From the NCBI RefSeq assembly GCF_000308875.1, contig NZ_BAGL01000052.1:62001-126000 (forward strand): a DNA stretch of 64,000 bases, given 5' to 3'. This DNA comes from Nocardia transvalensis NBRC 15921. Lineage in GTDB: Bacteria; Actinomycetota; Actinomycetes; Mycobacteriales; Mycobacteriaceae. Position 1 is the stretch's first letter. Each line of letters starts with the position of its first letter. The notes beneath the pieces are model-generated. The model saw only the letters and a list, made by a program, of their open reading frames with translations, made no database searches and had not been told where the DNA came from. Positions 52,158 to 61,706 of the stretch are shown here, piece after piece. The position numbers were made by a program, and so were the translations under genes.

Positions 52158-53009
52158 ATGAAGACGATCCTGATCACGGGGGCGACATCAGGCATCGGGC
52201 TGGCGGCCGCACGGCAGATCGCCGCGGGGGGCGATCGGCTGGTGCTCGTGGGGCGCAATCCGGACAAGCTCGCGGCGGCGGCCGACCAGGTGCGCGCGGC
52301 CGGGCCCGGTGCGGTGGACACCGCCGAATGCGATATCTCGTCGCAGGATTCGGTGCGGCGGCTGGCGAGTACGGTGCTGGAGAACTATCCGCGGGTCGAT
52401 GTGCTGGCCAACAACGCGGGCGGCTTCTTCGGCCGCTACACGAAGACCGGGGACGGCGTGGAGTCCACCTTCGCGACCAATCACCTCGGGGGCTATCTGC
52501 TGACGGAACTGCTGCTGGAACGCCTGCTGCACAGCGCGCCCGCGCGCATCGTGTTCACCTCGTCGGTCATGCACTACGGCACGACCGTGGATCTCGGCGA
52601 TCTCGGGTGCGCGCGGGGCTATTCGGGGCAGAAGGCCTACAGCCGGTCGAAGCTGGCGAATCTGCTGTACGCGCGGGAGCTGTCGCGGCGGCTGGCGGGG
52701 ACCGGGGTGACGGCCAACGCGTTTCATCCGGGCGCGGTGTCGACGGGCATCTGGGATTTCGCGCCGTGGTTCGCGAAACCCGTGATGGAACTGGCGAAGC
52801 GGGTGTTCATGGTGCCGTCGGAGGAGGGCGGGCGGCGGCTGACCGCCTTGGCCACCGACCCGGATCTCGCGGCCGTGACCGGCTGCTATTTCCAGAAGGG
52901 TCGCGTGAAGGCGCCGTCGCGAGTCGCCCAGGACGACGAACTGGGGACGCGGCTGAGCGCGGCGTGCGCGGACCTGGTCGGCCTGCCCGCGCCGTCGCGG
53001 CCGCGATAG
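52158..53009 (+). CDS. Short-chain dehydrogenase/reductase
   Basis: A 283-residue classical-type SDR similar to retinol-dehydrogenase/WW-oxidoreductase-like proteins: ILITGATSGIGLAAARQI, VLANNAGGFFGRY, FTSSVMHYG, and active-site YSRSKLAN. Substrate unknown. GTG 52149 (three residues upstream) is an alternative start. Confidence 0.9.
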   Translation: MKTILITGATSGIGLAAARQIAAGGDRLVLVGRNPDKLAAAADQVRAAGPGAVDTAECDISSQDSVRRLASTVLENYPRVDVLANNAGGFFGRYTKTGDGVESTFATNHLGGYLLTELLLERLLHSAPARIVFTSSVMHYGTTVDLGDLGCARGYSGQKAYSRSKLANLLYARELSRRLAGTGVTANAFHPGAVSTGIWDFAPWFAKPVMELAKRVFMVPSEEGGRRLTALATDPDLAAVTGCYFQKGRVKAPSRVAQDDELGTRLSAACADLVGLPAPSRPR

Positions 53010-53070
53010 TGCCGCCCCGACCCCTACCGGCCCGGACCGAGTTCCCGGGCGTACCGGCGCGGGCACGGTT

Positions 53071-53595
53071 ATGGTGGGTCCCGTGTCGCTGGTAACACCC
53101 GTCCTCGATCTGCTGCCGGAACGCTATCGCGCCCTCCTCGTCCGGCATCAGGAGCTGATGAAGTTCGCGGTGGTCGGCGCGATCACCTGGTTCGTCGACA
53201 CCGGCATCGTGTACACGCTGAAACTGACGGTGCTGCAGGACAAACCGCTCACCGCCCGTGCCTTCGGCGTGCTGATCGCGACCATCGTGTCCTACATCCT
53301 CAACCGCGAGTGGTCGTTCAACACCCGCGGCGGGCGGCAGCGCCATCACGAGGCCGCGCTCTTCTTCGCCGTGAGCGCGGCGGCCATCGCGGTCACGCTG
53401 ATCCCGCAGGCGATCTCGCTGTACCTGTTCGACATCCGGGTGCCGCACGTCAGCGCGCCTACGCAGGCGATCGCGAATTTCGTGACCGGGCAGATCCTCG
53501 GCGTCCTGCTGGCGATGGCGTTCCGGTTCTGGGCGCTGCGGCGGTTCGTCTTCCCCGACGATCTGCGCGCCGCCGCCGAACTCGAACTGCTCTGA
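53071..53595 (+). CDS. GtrA-family membrane protein
   Basis: A 174-residue protein with four membrane helices in the GtrA pattern: LMKFAVVGAITWFVDTGIVYTL, IATIVSYILNREWSFN, AALFFAVSAAAIAVTLI and a last helix followed by FRFWALRRFVF. GtrA proteins are thought to help move lipid-linked sugars across the membrane for cell-wall polysaccharides. ATG 53071 or GTG 53083. Confidence 0.9.
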   Translation: MVGPVSLVTPVLDLLPERYRALLVRHQELMKFAVVGAITWFVDTGIVYTLKLTVLQDKPLTARAFGVLIATIVSYILNREWSFNTRGGRQRHHEAALFFAVSAAAIAVTLIPQAISLYLFDIRVPHVSAPTQAIANFVTGQILGVLLAMAFRFWALRRFVFPDDLRAAAELELL

Positions 53596-53700
53596 CCGGC
53601 GCACCGGACACGCCGGGCGCGGGTGGCCGCTCGCCGTGATCGCGACGGTAACGTGGGACGCCTGCCCGGAACGGACATACCTCGCCCCCGAGGAGGCCGC

Positions 53701-54054
53701 GTGGCCCGGTACGAGACGGTCGACGACTACATCGCCACCTTCCCCGAGTCGGTGCGGGCGGTGTTGCGGCGAGTCCGCGCGGTGGTCCTCGAGGCGGTGC
53801 CCGGCGGCGCCGAGACCATCAGCTATCAGGTGCCCGCCGTCCAGGCCGGCGGCAAGGCCGTCGTGTACTACGCGGGCTGGCAGCACCATGTCAGCATCTA
53901 TCCGATTCCGGCCGGTGACCCCGAGTTCACCGCGGCCGTGGCCCCGTATCGGGCGGGTAAGGGCACGTTGAAGTTCCCGCTGGCGCAGCCGGTTCCCTAC
54001 GAGTTGATCGCGCGGGCCGCCGCGCTGCTGGCCGCACAGCACGCCCTCCGCTGA
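53701..54054 (+). CDS. DUF1801 (iron-chaperone-like) protein
   Basis: A 117-residue protein of the DUF1801/YdhG family: YIATFPESVRAVLRRVRAVV, ETISYQVPAV, VYYAGWQHHVSIYPIP and GKGTLKFPLAQPVP. Relatives resemble frataxin in fold and have been proposed as iron chaperones. GTG 53701 has GAGGAGG four bases upstream, which decides the start. Confidence 0.9.
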   Translation: MARYETVDDYIATFPESVRAVLRRVRAVVLEAVPGGAETISYQVPAVQAGGKAVVYYAGWQHHVSIYPIPAGDPEFTAAVAPYRAGKGTLKFPLAQPVPYELIARAAALLAAQHALR

Positions 54055-54166
54055 GCCGTCCGAGCCTGTCATACAGCTGGTAACCGGATGCGGGGTTCGT
54101 GTATCCGCGCCGTTTCCCGACCGGCCGTACTATGTGCTCGCCGCAATGGCCCCGCGGGAGGTAGAG

Positions 54167-54955
54167 GTGACGTCGGAAACCACAGCAGCGCAGCCGATCA
54201 GGCGTTTCGTCGCATTGGGCGACAGCCAGACCGAAGGGATCGGCGATCCGGACGGCCGGGGCGGGCACCGGGGCTGGGCCGACCGGCTCGCCACGCTGCT
54301 GACCGGGCAGAACCCGTCCCTGGCCTACGCCAATCTGGCGATCCGCGGCCGCCGGGCCGCACAGATCCGTGCCGAGCAGCTGGGGCCGGCGCTGGCCCTA
54401 CAACCCGATCTGGCGACCGTGGTGGCGGGGATGAACGACGTGATCCGGCCGCGCTTCGACCAGGAGGCGGTGCTCGCCGAGATCGATGCCATGTTCGCGG
54501 CGCTGACCGCCGTCGGGGCGCGCGTGGTGACGTTCACGTTCCCCGATATCGGCGGGATCGCCCCGATCGTGCGGCCGCTGTCGTCGCGGGTGCGGGAGAT
54601 GAACGCGCGGATGCGGGAGCTGGCGCGGCGGCACGCGGTCACGCTGGTGGATTTCGAGCCCGTCGCCGCCACGACCGATCGCCGGGTGTGGGCGGAGGAC
54701 CGCCTGCATCTCAATCCGCTCGGCCACGACCTGGTCGCCCGCGCCGTCGCGGAAACCCTGCATATTCCGGGAACCGACGGTGCCTGGCGCCAACCGCTCC
54801 CGCCGCTCCGCTACGACCTGGCCGAGTTGATCACGGCCGAATTGCGCTGGGTCGCATTTCATATGGCTCCCTGGGTCACCCGCTGCCTGCGCGGGGTGTC
54901 TACGGGCACCGGCCTCACGCCCAAACGTCCCCAGCTACTTCCGGTCGCCGACTGA
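54167..54955 (+). CDS. SGNH/GDSL hydrolase
   Basis: A 262-residue esterase-type hydrolase with block I ALGDSQTEG, block III GMNDV and block V DRLHLNPLGHDLVA (catalytic Asp and His). No signal peptide, so probably cytoplasmic. Substrate unknown; family members include thioesterases and lysophospholipases. GTG 54167 has GGGAGG five bases before it. Confidence 0.9.
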   Translation: MTSETTAAQPIRRFVALGDSQTEGIGDPDGRGGHRGWADRLATLLTGQNPSLAYANLAIRGRRAAQIRAEQLGPALALQPDLATVVAGMNDVIRPRFDQEAVLAEIDAMFAALTAVGARVVTFTFPDIGGIAPIVRPLSSRVREMNARMRELARRHAVTLVDFEPVAATTDRRVWAEDRLHLNPLGHDLVARAVAETLHIPGTDGAWRQPLPPLRYDLAELITAELRWVAFHMAPWVTRCLRGVSTGTGLTPKRPQLLPVAD

Positions 54956-55145
54956 CCCCGCCTGCGGTGGAGGTTTGTGTGCCACGGGTGAGCGAGGTGC
55001 CGAGCCGGACGTGCGCGGGCGTCGCCGGGCACGGGGCACGCCGACCGTCGTCGTGCGGACGGGACGGGTAGCCGGGTTGTGGGATGTGGGCTGCGCCACG
55101 GTAGTCGGAGGTCGCGGGTGGGTCGGGCGATCGTAGGATGATCGG

Positions 55146-55706
55146 GTGCGGTCATCGGCGGATCCTGCGGCGCGGTTGCGTGGTGCGTCCGTGGGTGCGG
55201 CGTCGGGGGCTGTGAGTATCGCCGCGCATGCGCTCGGCGGGGGCGTGGTGTCGCTGGGGTCGGCGGCGGTGCCGCTGCTGGTCGCGGCGTGCACGCTGGT
55301 GGGGGTGGTGGTCGCCGCGCTGGGGACCGGACTGCCGCGGCTGATGCTGATGCTCGGCGCGGGGCAGGTCGTCGGGCATGCCGCGCTGTCGGCCGCGCCC
55401 GGGCACTGTCATCCGGCGGTGTTCACCTCGGCGATGCTGGTCGCCCACCTGGTGGCGATTCCCGTGGGGGCCTTGCTCGTTCGCGGGGCCGAGATCGCGC
55501 TCGGCCGCATTCTGTCGAGCGTGCGGCGGGTCGTCGTCGCTCTCGCCGGGACTCTGGAAACGTCGCGGCCCACGCCACGCATCGTCCGCGCCGTACGCGT
55601 GACGATCCCGCGGCGCTTGCTGCTCAGTTCGGGTACGGGCCGGCGCGGCCCGCCGCGCGGCGCTCCTCTGTTCCTTCACCGTTCGGCTGTCCCCGCGTGC
55701 GCATGA
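55146..55706 (+). CDS. Small membrane protein near PCuAC gene
   Basis: A 186-residue protein with four probable membrane helices (for example VSLGSAAVPLLVAACTLVGVVVAAL and AMLVAHLVAIPVGALLV) and a HCHP motif between helices. A basic tail of about 50 residues follows the last helix. Family not recognised; position upstream of a copper chaperone gene hints at a copper-related role, as inference only. Start GTG at 55146. Confidence 0.65.
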   Translation: MRSSADPAARLRGASVGAASGAVSIAAHALGGGVVSLGSAAVPLLVAACTLVGVVVAALGTGLPRLMLMLGAGQVVGHAALSAAPGHCHPAVFTSAMLVAHLVAIPVGALLVRGAEIALGRILSSVRRVVVALAGTLETSRPTPRIVRAVRVTIPRRLLLSSGTGRRGPPRGAPLFLHRSAVPACA

Positions 55707-56056
55707 GGCGTTCGCCGGACGGCCGCGCCCCCCATCGTTCGGCAGTCATCGCACTCATCTCACAGGCGGCTGTCTTGCTGCGATAGCCGGACTATCGGTG
55801 ACGACCGCAATAGGCGATCAGCGTCCCGCAGATGATTCTCGGCGTCCCCACTGCCCGCGACTGAGCATCGGCGTCTCGTGTGGTCTCCGGTGAGGCGGTG
55901 ACCTGCGCTGCCGGAATTGCACTGTGGCCGAGGCGGTTTCCGTGTCGGATTACCACTGCGGCGAGTACCGCGGTGGTACGCGCGGTGGGCGGCGGTCGGG
56001 AACAGAGGCTTCGCATGCGTCCACGGTCCACCCCTTCCTTCCGAAATGGAGTTCCC
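55707..56056. other. 350-base gap, no supported gene
   Basis: No gene is supported. Only a 27-codon frame overlapping the preceding stop and short low-quality ORFs occur. The promoter of the PCuAC-DyP pair is probably here; GGAG precedes the ATG at 56057. Confidence 0.5.
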
Positions 56057-56590
56057 ATGCCGACATTCACGCCCGTGCGCCTGACCGGTCTCGCCGCTGC
56101 CGCGCTCGTCGTACCCGGACTACTGACCGCCTGTTCGTCACGTGACGGCGGTGCGCCTGCGGCACAGGCCGATTCGATCACCGTCACCGATCAGTGGATC
56201 AAGGCCGCCGATCAGGGCATGTCGGCCGCCTTCGCCGAGATCGCCAACGGCTCCGATCGCGAGGTCCGCATCGTCGACGCGGCCAGTCCCGCGTCCGCGC
56301 GGATGGAGATTCACGAGACCGTCGACGCCAACGGGTCGAAGACCATGCGGCCCAAGGCCGGTGGCCTCGTCGTCCCGGCGCACGGCAGCGCCGCGCTCGT
56401 GCCGGGCGCCGACCATCTGATGTTCATGGATCTGACGAGTCCCCTGCGCACCGGCGCCGAGGTGCCGGTGACGCTGAAATTCGCCGACGGATCCACCACC
56501 ACCCTCACGGCCCAGGTGCGCGACTTTCCCGGCAACAAGGAGAACTACACGCCCGCCGACGGCGCGACCCCGGCGGGTCACGGTGGCTGA
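56057..56590 (+). CDS. Periplasmic copper chaperone A (PCuAC) lipoprotein
   Basis: A 177-residue lipoprotein with lipobox LTAC (GLAAAALVVPGLLTAC) and the PCuAC domain: copper ligands in MEIHE, a Met ten residues later (KTM), and HLMF. PCuAC delivers Cu(I) to cytochrome c oxidase or other copper proteins outside the membrane. The tail HGG may add a ligand. Its stop overlaps the DyP start by eight bases, so the two are coupled. Confidence 0.9.
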   Translation: MPTFTPVRLTGLAAAALVVPGLLTACSSRDGGAPAAQADSITVTDQWIKAADQGMSAAFAEIANGSDREVRIVDAASPASARMEIHETVDANGSKTMRPKAGGLVVPAHGSAALVPGADHLMFMDLTSPLRTGAEVPVTLKFADGSTTTLTAQVRDFPGNKENYTPADGATPAGHGG

Positions 56591-57773
56591 TCGGCGAGTG
56601 TCGCGGCGGCGCCTGCTCGGCGGGGGCGCCGCCGCGGCCGGGGTCGCGGGAGCCGCCGGAATCGGCTGGGGCGCAAGCAGAGTCGCGCGCCCCGCGGACG
56701 GCGGCGATCCCGCGGCGGACGTGGAACCGTTCTACGGCCGCCACCAGGCCGGGATCGCGACGACCCCGCAGCTGCACGCGTCGTTCGTCGCCCTCGACCT
56801 GAAACCGGGCACCGACCGCGACGACGTCATCGGACTGCTGAAGATCTGGACCGGCGACGCGGCGCGGCTCACCCGGGGCGCGCCCGCGCTCGCCGACACC
56901 GAACCGGAACTCGCGGAACGCCCGGCCCGGCTCACCGTCACGATCGGATTCGGGACGCGCGTCGTCGGCCTCGCCGGGTCCGGCGCCGCCCCGCCGTGGC
57001 TGCGCCCGCTGCCGGACTTCCCGATCGACCGGCTCGATCCCGCCTACTGCGCGGGTGATCTGCTCCTGCAGGTCTGCGCGGACGAGGCGACGACGGTGGC
57101 CCACGCGGTGCGGGCGCTGTGCAAGAGCGTCACGTCGCTGGTGTCGGTGCGGTGGGTGCAGCGCGGATTCCGCAATGCCGCCAAAGGACGGACGATGCGC
57201 AACCTGATGGGCCAGGTCGACGGGACCGTGAATATCGATCCGGCCGACTTCGATCGGCTGGTGTGGGACGACGGCGGCGCGCGGCCGTGGCTGGCCGGTG
57301 GCACCTCCCTGGTGTTGCGCCGGATCGCGATGAATCTGGACACCTGGGACGAACTCGACGCCGACGGCCGGGAACTCACGGTCGGGCGCCGGGTGGCCAC
57401 CGGCGCGCCCCTGACCGGGACCCGCGAATTCGACGACCCCGATTTCGCGGCCGTCGACCGGTTCGGCATCCCGGTCATCCCGGCGTCGTCGCATATCGCC
57501 CGCGCGCACCACACCACCGAGACCGAGCGATTCCTGCGGCGGGGCTACAACTACGACGACGCACCGCCGCCCGGCGCCACCTCGAATTCGGGACTGCTGT
57601 TCGCCGCCTACCAGCGCGACGTCGACGCCCAGTACCTGCCGGTACAGCGGCGGCTCGCGGAATTCGACGCGCTCAACACCTGGACGACGCCCATCGGCTC
57701 CGCGGTGTTCGCCGTCCCGCCCGGAGTGCCGGCACCGGGCGGGTACGTCGGGCAGCCTCTGTTCGAGGGGTGA
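56583..57773 (+). CDS. Tat-exported Dyp-type peroxidase
   Basis: A 396-residue haem peroxidase of the EfeB/TfeB type: twin-arginine signal (RRVSRRRLLGGG followed by a hydrophobic stretch), the DyP-defining GXXDG motif as GQVDG, and the C-terminal FLRRGYNYDD region. It acts outside the cytoplasm on dyes, porphyrin or iron-related substrates. EfeO and EfeU partners are absent; the partner here is PCuAC. GTG start at 56583. Confidence 0.92.
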   Translation: MADRRVSRRRLLGGGAAAAGVAGAAGIGWGASRVARPADGGDPAADVEPFYGRHQAGIATTPQLHASFVALDLKPGTDRDDVIGLLKIWTGDAARLTRGAPALADTEPELAERPARLTVTIGFGTRVVGLAGSGAAPPWLRPLPDFPIDRLDPAYCAGDLLLQVCADEATTVAHAVRALCKSVTSLVSVRWVQRGFRNAAKGRTMRNLMGQVDGTVNIDPADFDRLVWDDGGARPWLAGGTSLVLRRIAMNLDTWDELDADGRELTVGRRVATGAPLTGTREFDDPDFAAVDRFGIPVIPASSHIARAHHTTETERFLRRGYNYDDAPPPGATSNSGLLFAAYQRDVDAQYLPVQRRLAEFDALNTWTTPIGSAVFAVPPGVPAPGGYVGQPLFEG

Positions 57774-57806
57774 GGTCCGGATCGCCGCAACCCTGTCATC
57801 TGCGGT

Positions 57807-57822
57807 TACTACGCGCGTAGTA
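57807..57822. promoter_or_regulatory. Perfect 16-bp palindrome ahead of toxin-antitoxin pair
   Basis: TACTACGCGCGTAGTA is fully palindromic and ends eight bases before the toxin ATG at 57830. It is a natural autoregulatory operator for the ribbon-helix-helix antitoxin. Confidence 0.75.
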
Positions 57823-57829
57823 TTGAACC

Positions 57830-58108
57830 ATGGGTTTCGAGTGGCCTGATTGGGCGCTTGCTCACCTGATCGGCATCGAGACCGCCGAGGTTCGGCAGAT
57901 CCTCGCGAGCACGCGGCGGTGGCCGCGGCAGGCCGGCGACGGGTCGGTCGCGGTACTCACCCTGTGGGGCCGCACCGACGCCGGTCGGCCGCTCATCGTC
58001 GCCGTCCGCCGTCAGGACAGCTGGACATGGCTGATAATCGGCGCCCGCGAGATGCGCGGCGACGAGGTGAGGGTGTTCGAACAGTGGGAACAGGAGAACC
58101 TGCGATGA
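57830..58108 (+). CDS. BrnT-like toxin
   Basis: A 92-residue protein with a BrnT-like layout: FEWPDWALAHLIGIETAEV at the start, a beta-rich centre (VAVLTLWGRTDAGRPLIVAVRRQDSWTWLIIGAREM) and a charged end. BrnT toxins are RelE-fold ribonucleases paired with BrnA. Similarity is by pattern only. Its stop overlaps the antitoxin ATG by four bases (58105-58108), the usual toxin-first order of brnTA loci. Confidence 0.75.
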   Translation: MGFEWPDWALAHLIGIETAEVRQILASTRRWPRQAGDGSVAVLTLWGRTDAGRPLIVAVRRQDSWTWLIIGAREMRGDEVRVFEQWEQENLR

Positions 58109-58431
58109 GCGACAAGGATTTACCGTCCAGCCCGCAGGAGGTCACGGCGTTTCTGGACCGGCTGACCTTCGACGGCACGGCACCGGCGGACCAGGTGCCC
58201 CCGCCGCTGCGTCCGGACGAGGACATCATGATCACCAGTTCGATCCGGCTGCCGCTGCGCCTGCACGCCAGGCTCAAGGAATTGGCGAGCGAGCGCGGCA
58301 TCGGATTGTCCACACTGGTGCGGGAGTGGTTGGAAGCGTCGATCGCCGAACTCGACGACGACCAGCTGATCTCCCGCGCCGAGGCACGCATGGCCCTGGC
58401 CCGCCTACACCCGGCGCGGCAGGCGGGCTGA
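58105..58431 (+). CDS. Ribbon-helix-helix antitoxin, BrnA-like
   Basis: A 108-residue protein; residues 42-80 form a ribbon-helix-helix DNA-binding unit (ITSSIRLPLRLHARLKELASERGIGLSTLVREWLEA). The acidic N-terminal ~40 residues should wrap the toxin. Coupled to the toxin gene by an ATGA overlap and probably represses the palindrome at 57807. The order of domains is opposite to classical BrnA, where the RHH is C-terminal, which agrees here. Confidence 0.8.
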   Translation: MSDKDLPSSPQEVTAFLDRLTFDGTAPADQVPPPLRPDEDIMITSSIRLPLRLHARLKELASERGIGLSTLVREWLEASIAELDDDQLISRAEARMALARLHPARQAG

Positions 58432-58495
58432 GCCGCGCTCAGCGGGCCGGCACGGGGGGTGACGATGTCGACGGAGACGAGACAGGAGTGTCGCA

Positions 58496-59212
58496 GTGAG
58501 TGTGGATCAGGCGAAACAGGCCGTGCGCCAGGACATGTGGTCGCTACTGAAGTACGAGCGCGCGGTGCCGGTCGGCGCACCCTGCAACATTCCCGATTTC
58601 GACGGCGCCGCGGCCGCCGCCGACCGCCTGGCCGGGCTGCCGGCCTGGACGTCCGCGCGCGTCGTCACCACCGTGCCCGATACCGCCCAGCTGCCCGTGC
58701 GCCTGCGGGCGCTGACGGCGGGCAAGCTGATCTACATGGCCGTTCCCCGGCTGGCCGAACCGAAGCCGTTCTACCTGCTCGACCCCGACCGATTACCGGT
58801 ACCGCCGGCCGAGGCCGCCCGCAAGGACACCGCCGCGCGCGTCGCCCGCAATGTCGAGGTCGACGAGATGCTGCCGGTCGATCTGGTGGTGCTCGGCAGC
58901 GTCGCGGTGAACCGCCGGGGAGTGCGGCTGGGCAAGGGCGCGGGCTACTCCGATATCGAGATCGCCCTGCTGCACGAGGTCGGCCTGATCGACGACCACA
59001 CCACCATCGCCACCACCGTCCACGAACTCCAGGTCCTCGACCACGACCTGCCGGAGGCCGACCACGACTGCCGCGTCGACCTGGTCGTCACCCCCGACTC
59101 GGTGATCCACTGCGACGAACCTCGCCGCCCGCCGGGCCTGCGCTGGGATTCGCTCACCGCGGAGAAGATCGCCGCCATCCCGGCCCTAGCCGCCCGCTAC
59201 GCGCTGCGCTGA
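58496..59212 (+). CDS. 5-formyltetrahydrofolate cyclo-ligase-like protein
   Basis: A 238-residue MTHFS-family protein: basic N-terminal VDQAKQAVRQDMW, the central VDLVVLGSVAVNRRGVRLGKGAGYSDIE nucleotide segment and TTVHELQVLDHDLP. The GXGKGXGYXD motif is the family hallmark. The length is greater than that of typical bacterial Fau/YgfA and resembles archaeal and actinobacterial 5-FTHF cyclo-ligase-like proteins. GTG start. Confidence 0.87.
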   Translation: MSVDQAKQAVRQDMWSLLKYERAVPVGAPCNIPDFDGAAAAADRLAGLPAWTSARVVTTVPDTAQLPVRLRALTAGKLIYMAVPRLAEPKPFYLLDPDRLPVPPAEAARKDTAARVARNVEVDEMLPVDLVVLGSVAVNRRGVRLGKGAGYSDIEIALLHEVGLIDDHTTIATTVHELQVLDHDLPEADHDCRVDLVVTPDSVIHCDEPRRPPGLRWDSLTAEKIAAIPALAARYALR

Positions 59213-59231
59213 GTGCAGTCCCCGGTCCGGC

Positions 59232-60191
59232 TCAGCCCGGCCGGGCCGAGGTGCGGAAGCGGGACCTGTAGGCGGAGGGTGTGATGCCCAGGTGGCGGAG
59301 GAAGGCTCGGCGTAGGGATTCGTCGCTGCCCAGGCCCGAGCGGCGTGCCGCGGCGGTGACGGACTCGCCGGATTCGAGCATGGCCTGTGCCGCCTCGAGG
59401 CGGGCGGATTCCACGAAAGCCGCTGGGGTCGTGGCTAATTCGTCGCGGAACAGGCGGGTGAGGTGCCGCACGCTCACGGCGGCGCGGGCGGCCATCGCGG
59501 GCAGGGAATGGTCGCCCGCGGGGTCGGCGAGGACGGAGTCCAGCACCGCGCGCAGGTCGGCCCGGCGCGGGCGCAGGGTGCGCGAGGCGACGGAGAACTG
59601 GGACTGCCCGCCCGGTCGCTGGAGGAAGACCACGAGGTCCCGGGCGACCTCGCGGGCCACCGGCGCGCCCTCGTCCTCCTCGACGAGCGCCAGCGCGAGG
59701 TCCAGCCCCGCGCTCACCCCGGCCGAGGTCATGACGGTGCCGTCGCGCACGTAGATGGCGTCCGGTTCGACGGCGACGGACGGATAGGCGCGGGCCAGGC
59801 GTCCGGCGTGCCGCCAGTGCGTGGTCGCGCGCCGCCCGTTCAGCACTCCGGCCTGGGCGAGCGCGAACGCGCCCGTGCACACCGACGCCACCCGCCGCGA
59901 CGTCCCCGACAATCGCGTGATCGTCGCCAGCAGTTCGGCGGGCACAGGGCCGAAGGGCAGCGTGGGCGCGCCGGGGACGAGCAGCGTGTGGGGATGCGCG
60001 AGATCGCCGAACGCGGACTCCACCATCAGGCGGGTGCCGGAGGCCGTGGTCACCGGCGCGCCCGTCGGCGAGCACAGCACGACGTCGTAATGGGCGCCCA
60101 GGGTGTTGGCGGTGCTGAACACCTCCAGCACCGCGGTGGCGTCCAGCAACCGCACGCCCTCGAACGCCAGCACGGCGACCTGCCTCTTCAC
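59232..60191 (-). CDS. GlxA-family regulator (DJ-1/PfpI plus AraC HTH)
   Basis: A 319-residue regulator: residues 1-170 are a DJ-1/PfpI amidase-like domain with the elbow [12 protein letters not shown], residues 210-310 the AraC double HTH ([59 protein letters not shown]). Such regulators sense small metabolites. Divergent from the DUF1348 gene, which may be its target. Confidence 0.93.
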   Translation of the reverse strand: MKRQVAVLAFEGVRLLDATAVLEVFSTANTLGAHYDVVLCSPTGAPVTTASGTRLMVESAFGDLAHPHTLLVPGAPTLPFGPVPAELLATITRLSGTSRRVASVCTGAFALAQAGVLNGRRATTHWRHAGRLARAYPSVAVEPDAIYVRDGTVMTSAGVSAGLDLALALVEEDEGAPVAREVARDLVVFLQRPGGQSQFSVASRTLRPRRADLRAVLDSVLADPAGDHSLPAMAARAAVSVRHLTRLFRDELATTPAAFVESARLEAAQAMLESGESVTAAARRSGLGSDESLRRAFLRHLGITPSAYRSRFRTSARPG

Positions 60192-60286
60192 GCCGCCACC
60201 CTAGCAACCGGCCATGTCCGAATGTGTGGATTGTCTGTCCGGATAGACACGGCCGCGGGATACTCGGCAGGACGATGCTCGGTCGT

Positions 60287-60763
60287 ATGGATGGACATGA
60301 AATACCCGTGAGCCGACCGCCGCTACCGCCGTTCACCGACGAGGCCGACGCCCGCGCCAAGGTCCAGCTGGCCGAGGACGCCTGGAATACGCGCGATCCC
60401 CGCCGTGTCGCGCTGGCCTATACGCCGGATTCGGTGTGGCGCAACCGCGACGAGTTCGTCACCGGCCGGGACGAGATCGTCGCCTTCCTCACCCGCAAAT
60501 GGGAACGCGAACTCGACTACGCCCTGCGCAAGGAGCTGTGGGGGTTCCGCGGGCACCGCATGGCGGTGCGCTTCCAGTACGAGTGGCACGACGCCGCCGG
60601 CCGCTGGTGGCGCAGTTACGGCAACGAGCTGTGGGAGTTCGACGACGCCGGGCTCATGCGCCGCCGCGAGGCCGGTATCAACGACACCCCGATCACCGAG
60701 GCCAACCGCCGTATTTTCGGTCCTCGCGCACCGGGAGACACCGGCCCGCTGCCGCTGCGCTAG
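60287..60763 (+). CDS. DUF1348/NTF2-like protein
   Basis: A 158-residue SnoaL/NTF2-fold protein: [43 protein letters not shown] and [25 protein letters not shown] are the DUF1348 hallmarks. Enzymatic role unknown. Starts at ATG 60275, 60287 or GTG 60308 are possible. The 3' end overlaps the convergent gene by four bases. Confidence 0.9.
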   Translation: MDGHEIPVSRPPLPPFTDEADARAKVQLAEDAWNTRDPRRVALAYTPDSVWRNRDEFVTGRDEIVAFLTRKWERELDYALRKELWGFRGHRMAVRFQYEWHDAAGRWWRSYGNELWEFDDAGLMRRREAGINDTPITEANRRIFGPRAPGDTGPLPLR

Positions 60764-61587
60764 AGCGGATCGGCCGCGCGGGAGGCGGTCGTTTCCGCGG
60801 GAGTCACCGGCCAGGCGGGACCCGACCGTCGGCGCACCCGCGTCACCGTGAATCGCGACGGCCGGCGCGGGGCGCGGGCGGGCCCGTCGGCATCGGGAAC
60901 CATGCCGGCGGCCCGGTACGCCTCGGGGTGGGTGGCCACCGCGTGCGCCGCCGTCGTGGCCGCGGCCACCGCCCACGCGCGCAGCGGATCGCGCACCGGC
61001 GACCGCGCCGCCACCGCGCGGATCAACATCTCGCGGGAGCCTTCCAGATGCCGCACCCAGGTCACCAGCCGCAGCCGCGCCGCCTCCCGGACCAGCGGCT
61101 GCCGCCCCGGATCGTCGGCGAGCGCGCCGGCGAGCCGCAGCGACGCCTGTTCGCTCAGCTCCACCAGTCCGGGATCCATGGGACCGGGCGGCAGCCACGC
61201 CGACGCCCGCGCCGCCAGCCGCACGGGCCACGGCGGGCGATAGGGCACCACGCCCGTCGCCGCGGTCAGCCGCACGAACAACGCCGAATTCCGGTGCGAC
61301 GCGGCCAGTGCCAGCACCGGGCCGCGCCCGCCCGCCTCGCGCATACCCAGCAGCGACAGCACCGACTGCGCGCACATCCCCGCCGTCAGCAGCCCGACCA
61401 GTTCGCGGCGGCCGAGGTCACGGCGCTGGATCGGATCCAGCCGCCACCACAGCCAGCTGCCGTAGAGCGAGATCCGGTGCCGCGGGAAACGATCGAGTTC
61501 CGCGGCGGGGGGCGAGAATCCGGCTCGGCGCACCGAGGCGCGCATCATCGCCGAGGCGGGGAGATGGAAGTGGTCTCCGCTGGACAT
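60760..61587 (-). CDS. Hypothetical protein
   Basis: A 275-residue, Arg- and Ala-rich helical protein. N-terminal segment [37 protein letters not shown], centre [18 protein letters not shown]... [20 protein letters not shown], and a disordered Arg/Pro tail. No signal peptide. The acidic and His residues in helices could make a metal site but I cannot assign a family. Stand-alone. Confidence 0.7.
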   Translation of the reverse strand: MSSGDHFHLPASAMMRASVRRAGFSPPAAELDRFPRHRISLYGSWLWWRLDPIQRRDLGRRELVGLLTAGMCAQSVLSLLGMREAGGRGPVLALAASHRNSALFVRLTAATGVVPYRPPWPVRLAARASAWLPPGPMDPGLVELSEQASLRLAGALADDPGRQPLVREAARLRLVTWVRHLEGSREMLIRAVAARSPVRDPLRAWAVAAATTAAHAVATHPEAYRAAGMVPDADGPARAPRRPSRFTVTRVRRRSGPAWPVTPAETTASRAADPL

Positions 61588-61706
61588 CGTTGTCCCTCAC
61601 GAGCTTTCGCCGATTCGCCGCGCACCGTCAGGCAACCGGTACCTGCGGCCCGAGTACAGAAACGAGTGTGAGCGTCGTCTCATCCCCTGTCAACGCGTGA
61701 CGCCGA

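Noticed and set aside
55703..55786. A 27-codon frame whose ATG overlaps the stop of the small membrane protein gene
   Set aside because: Too short to support; the overlap could easily be chance and no good ribosome site or domain is seen.
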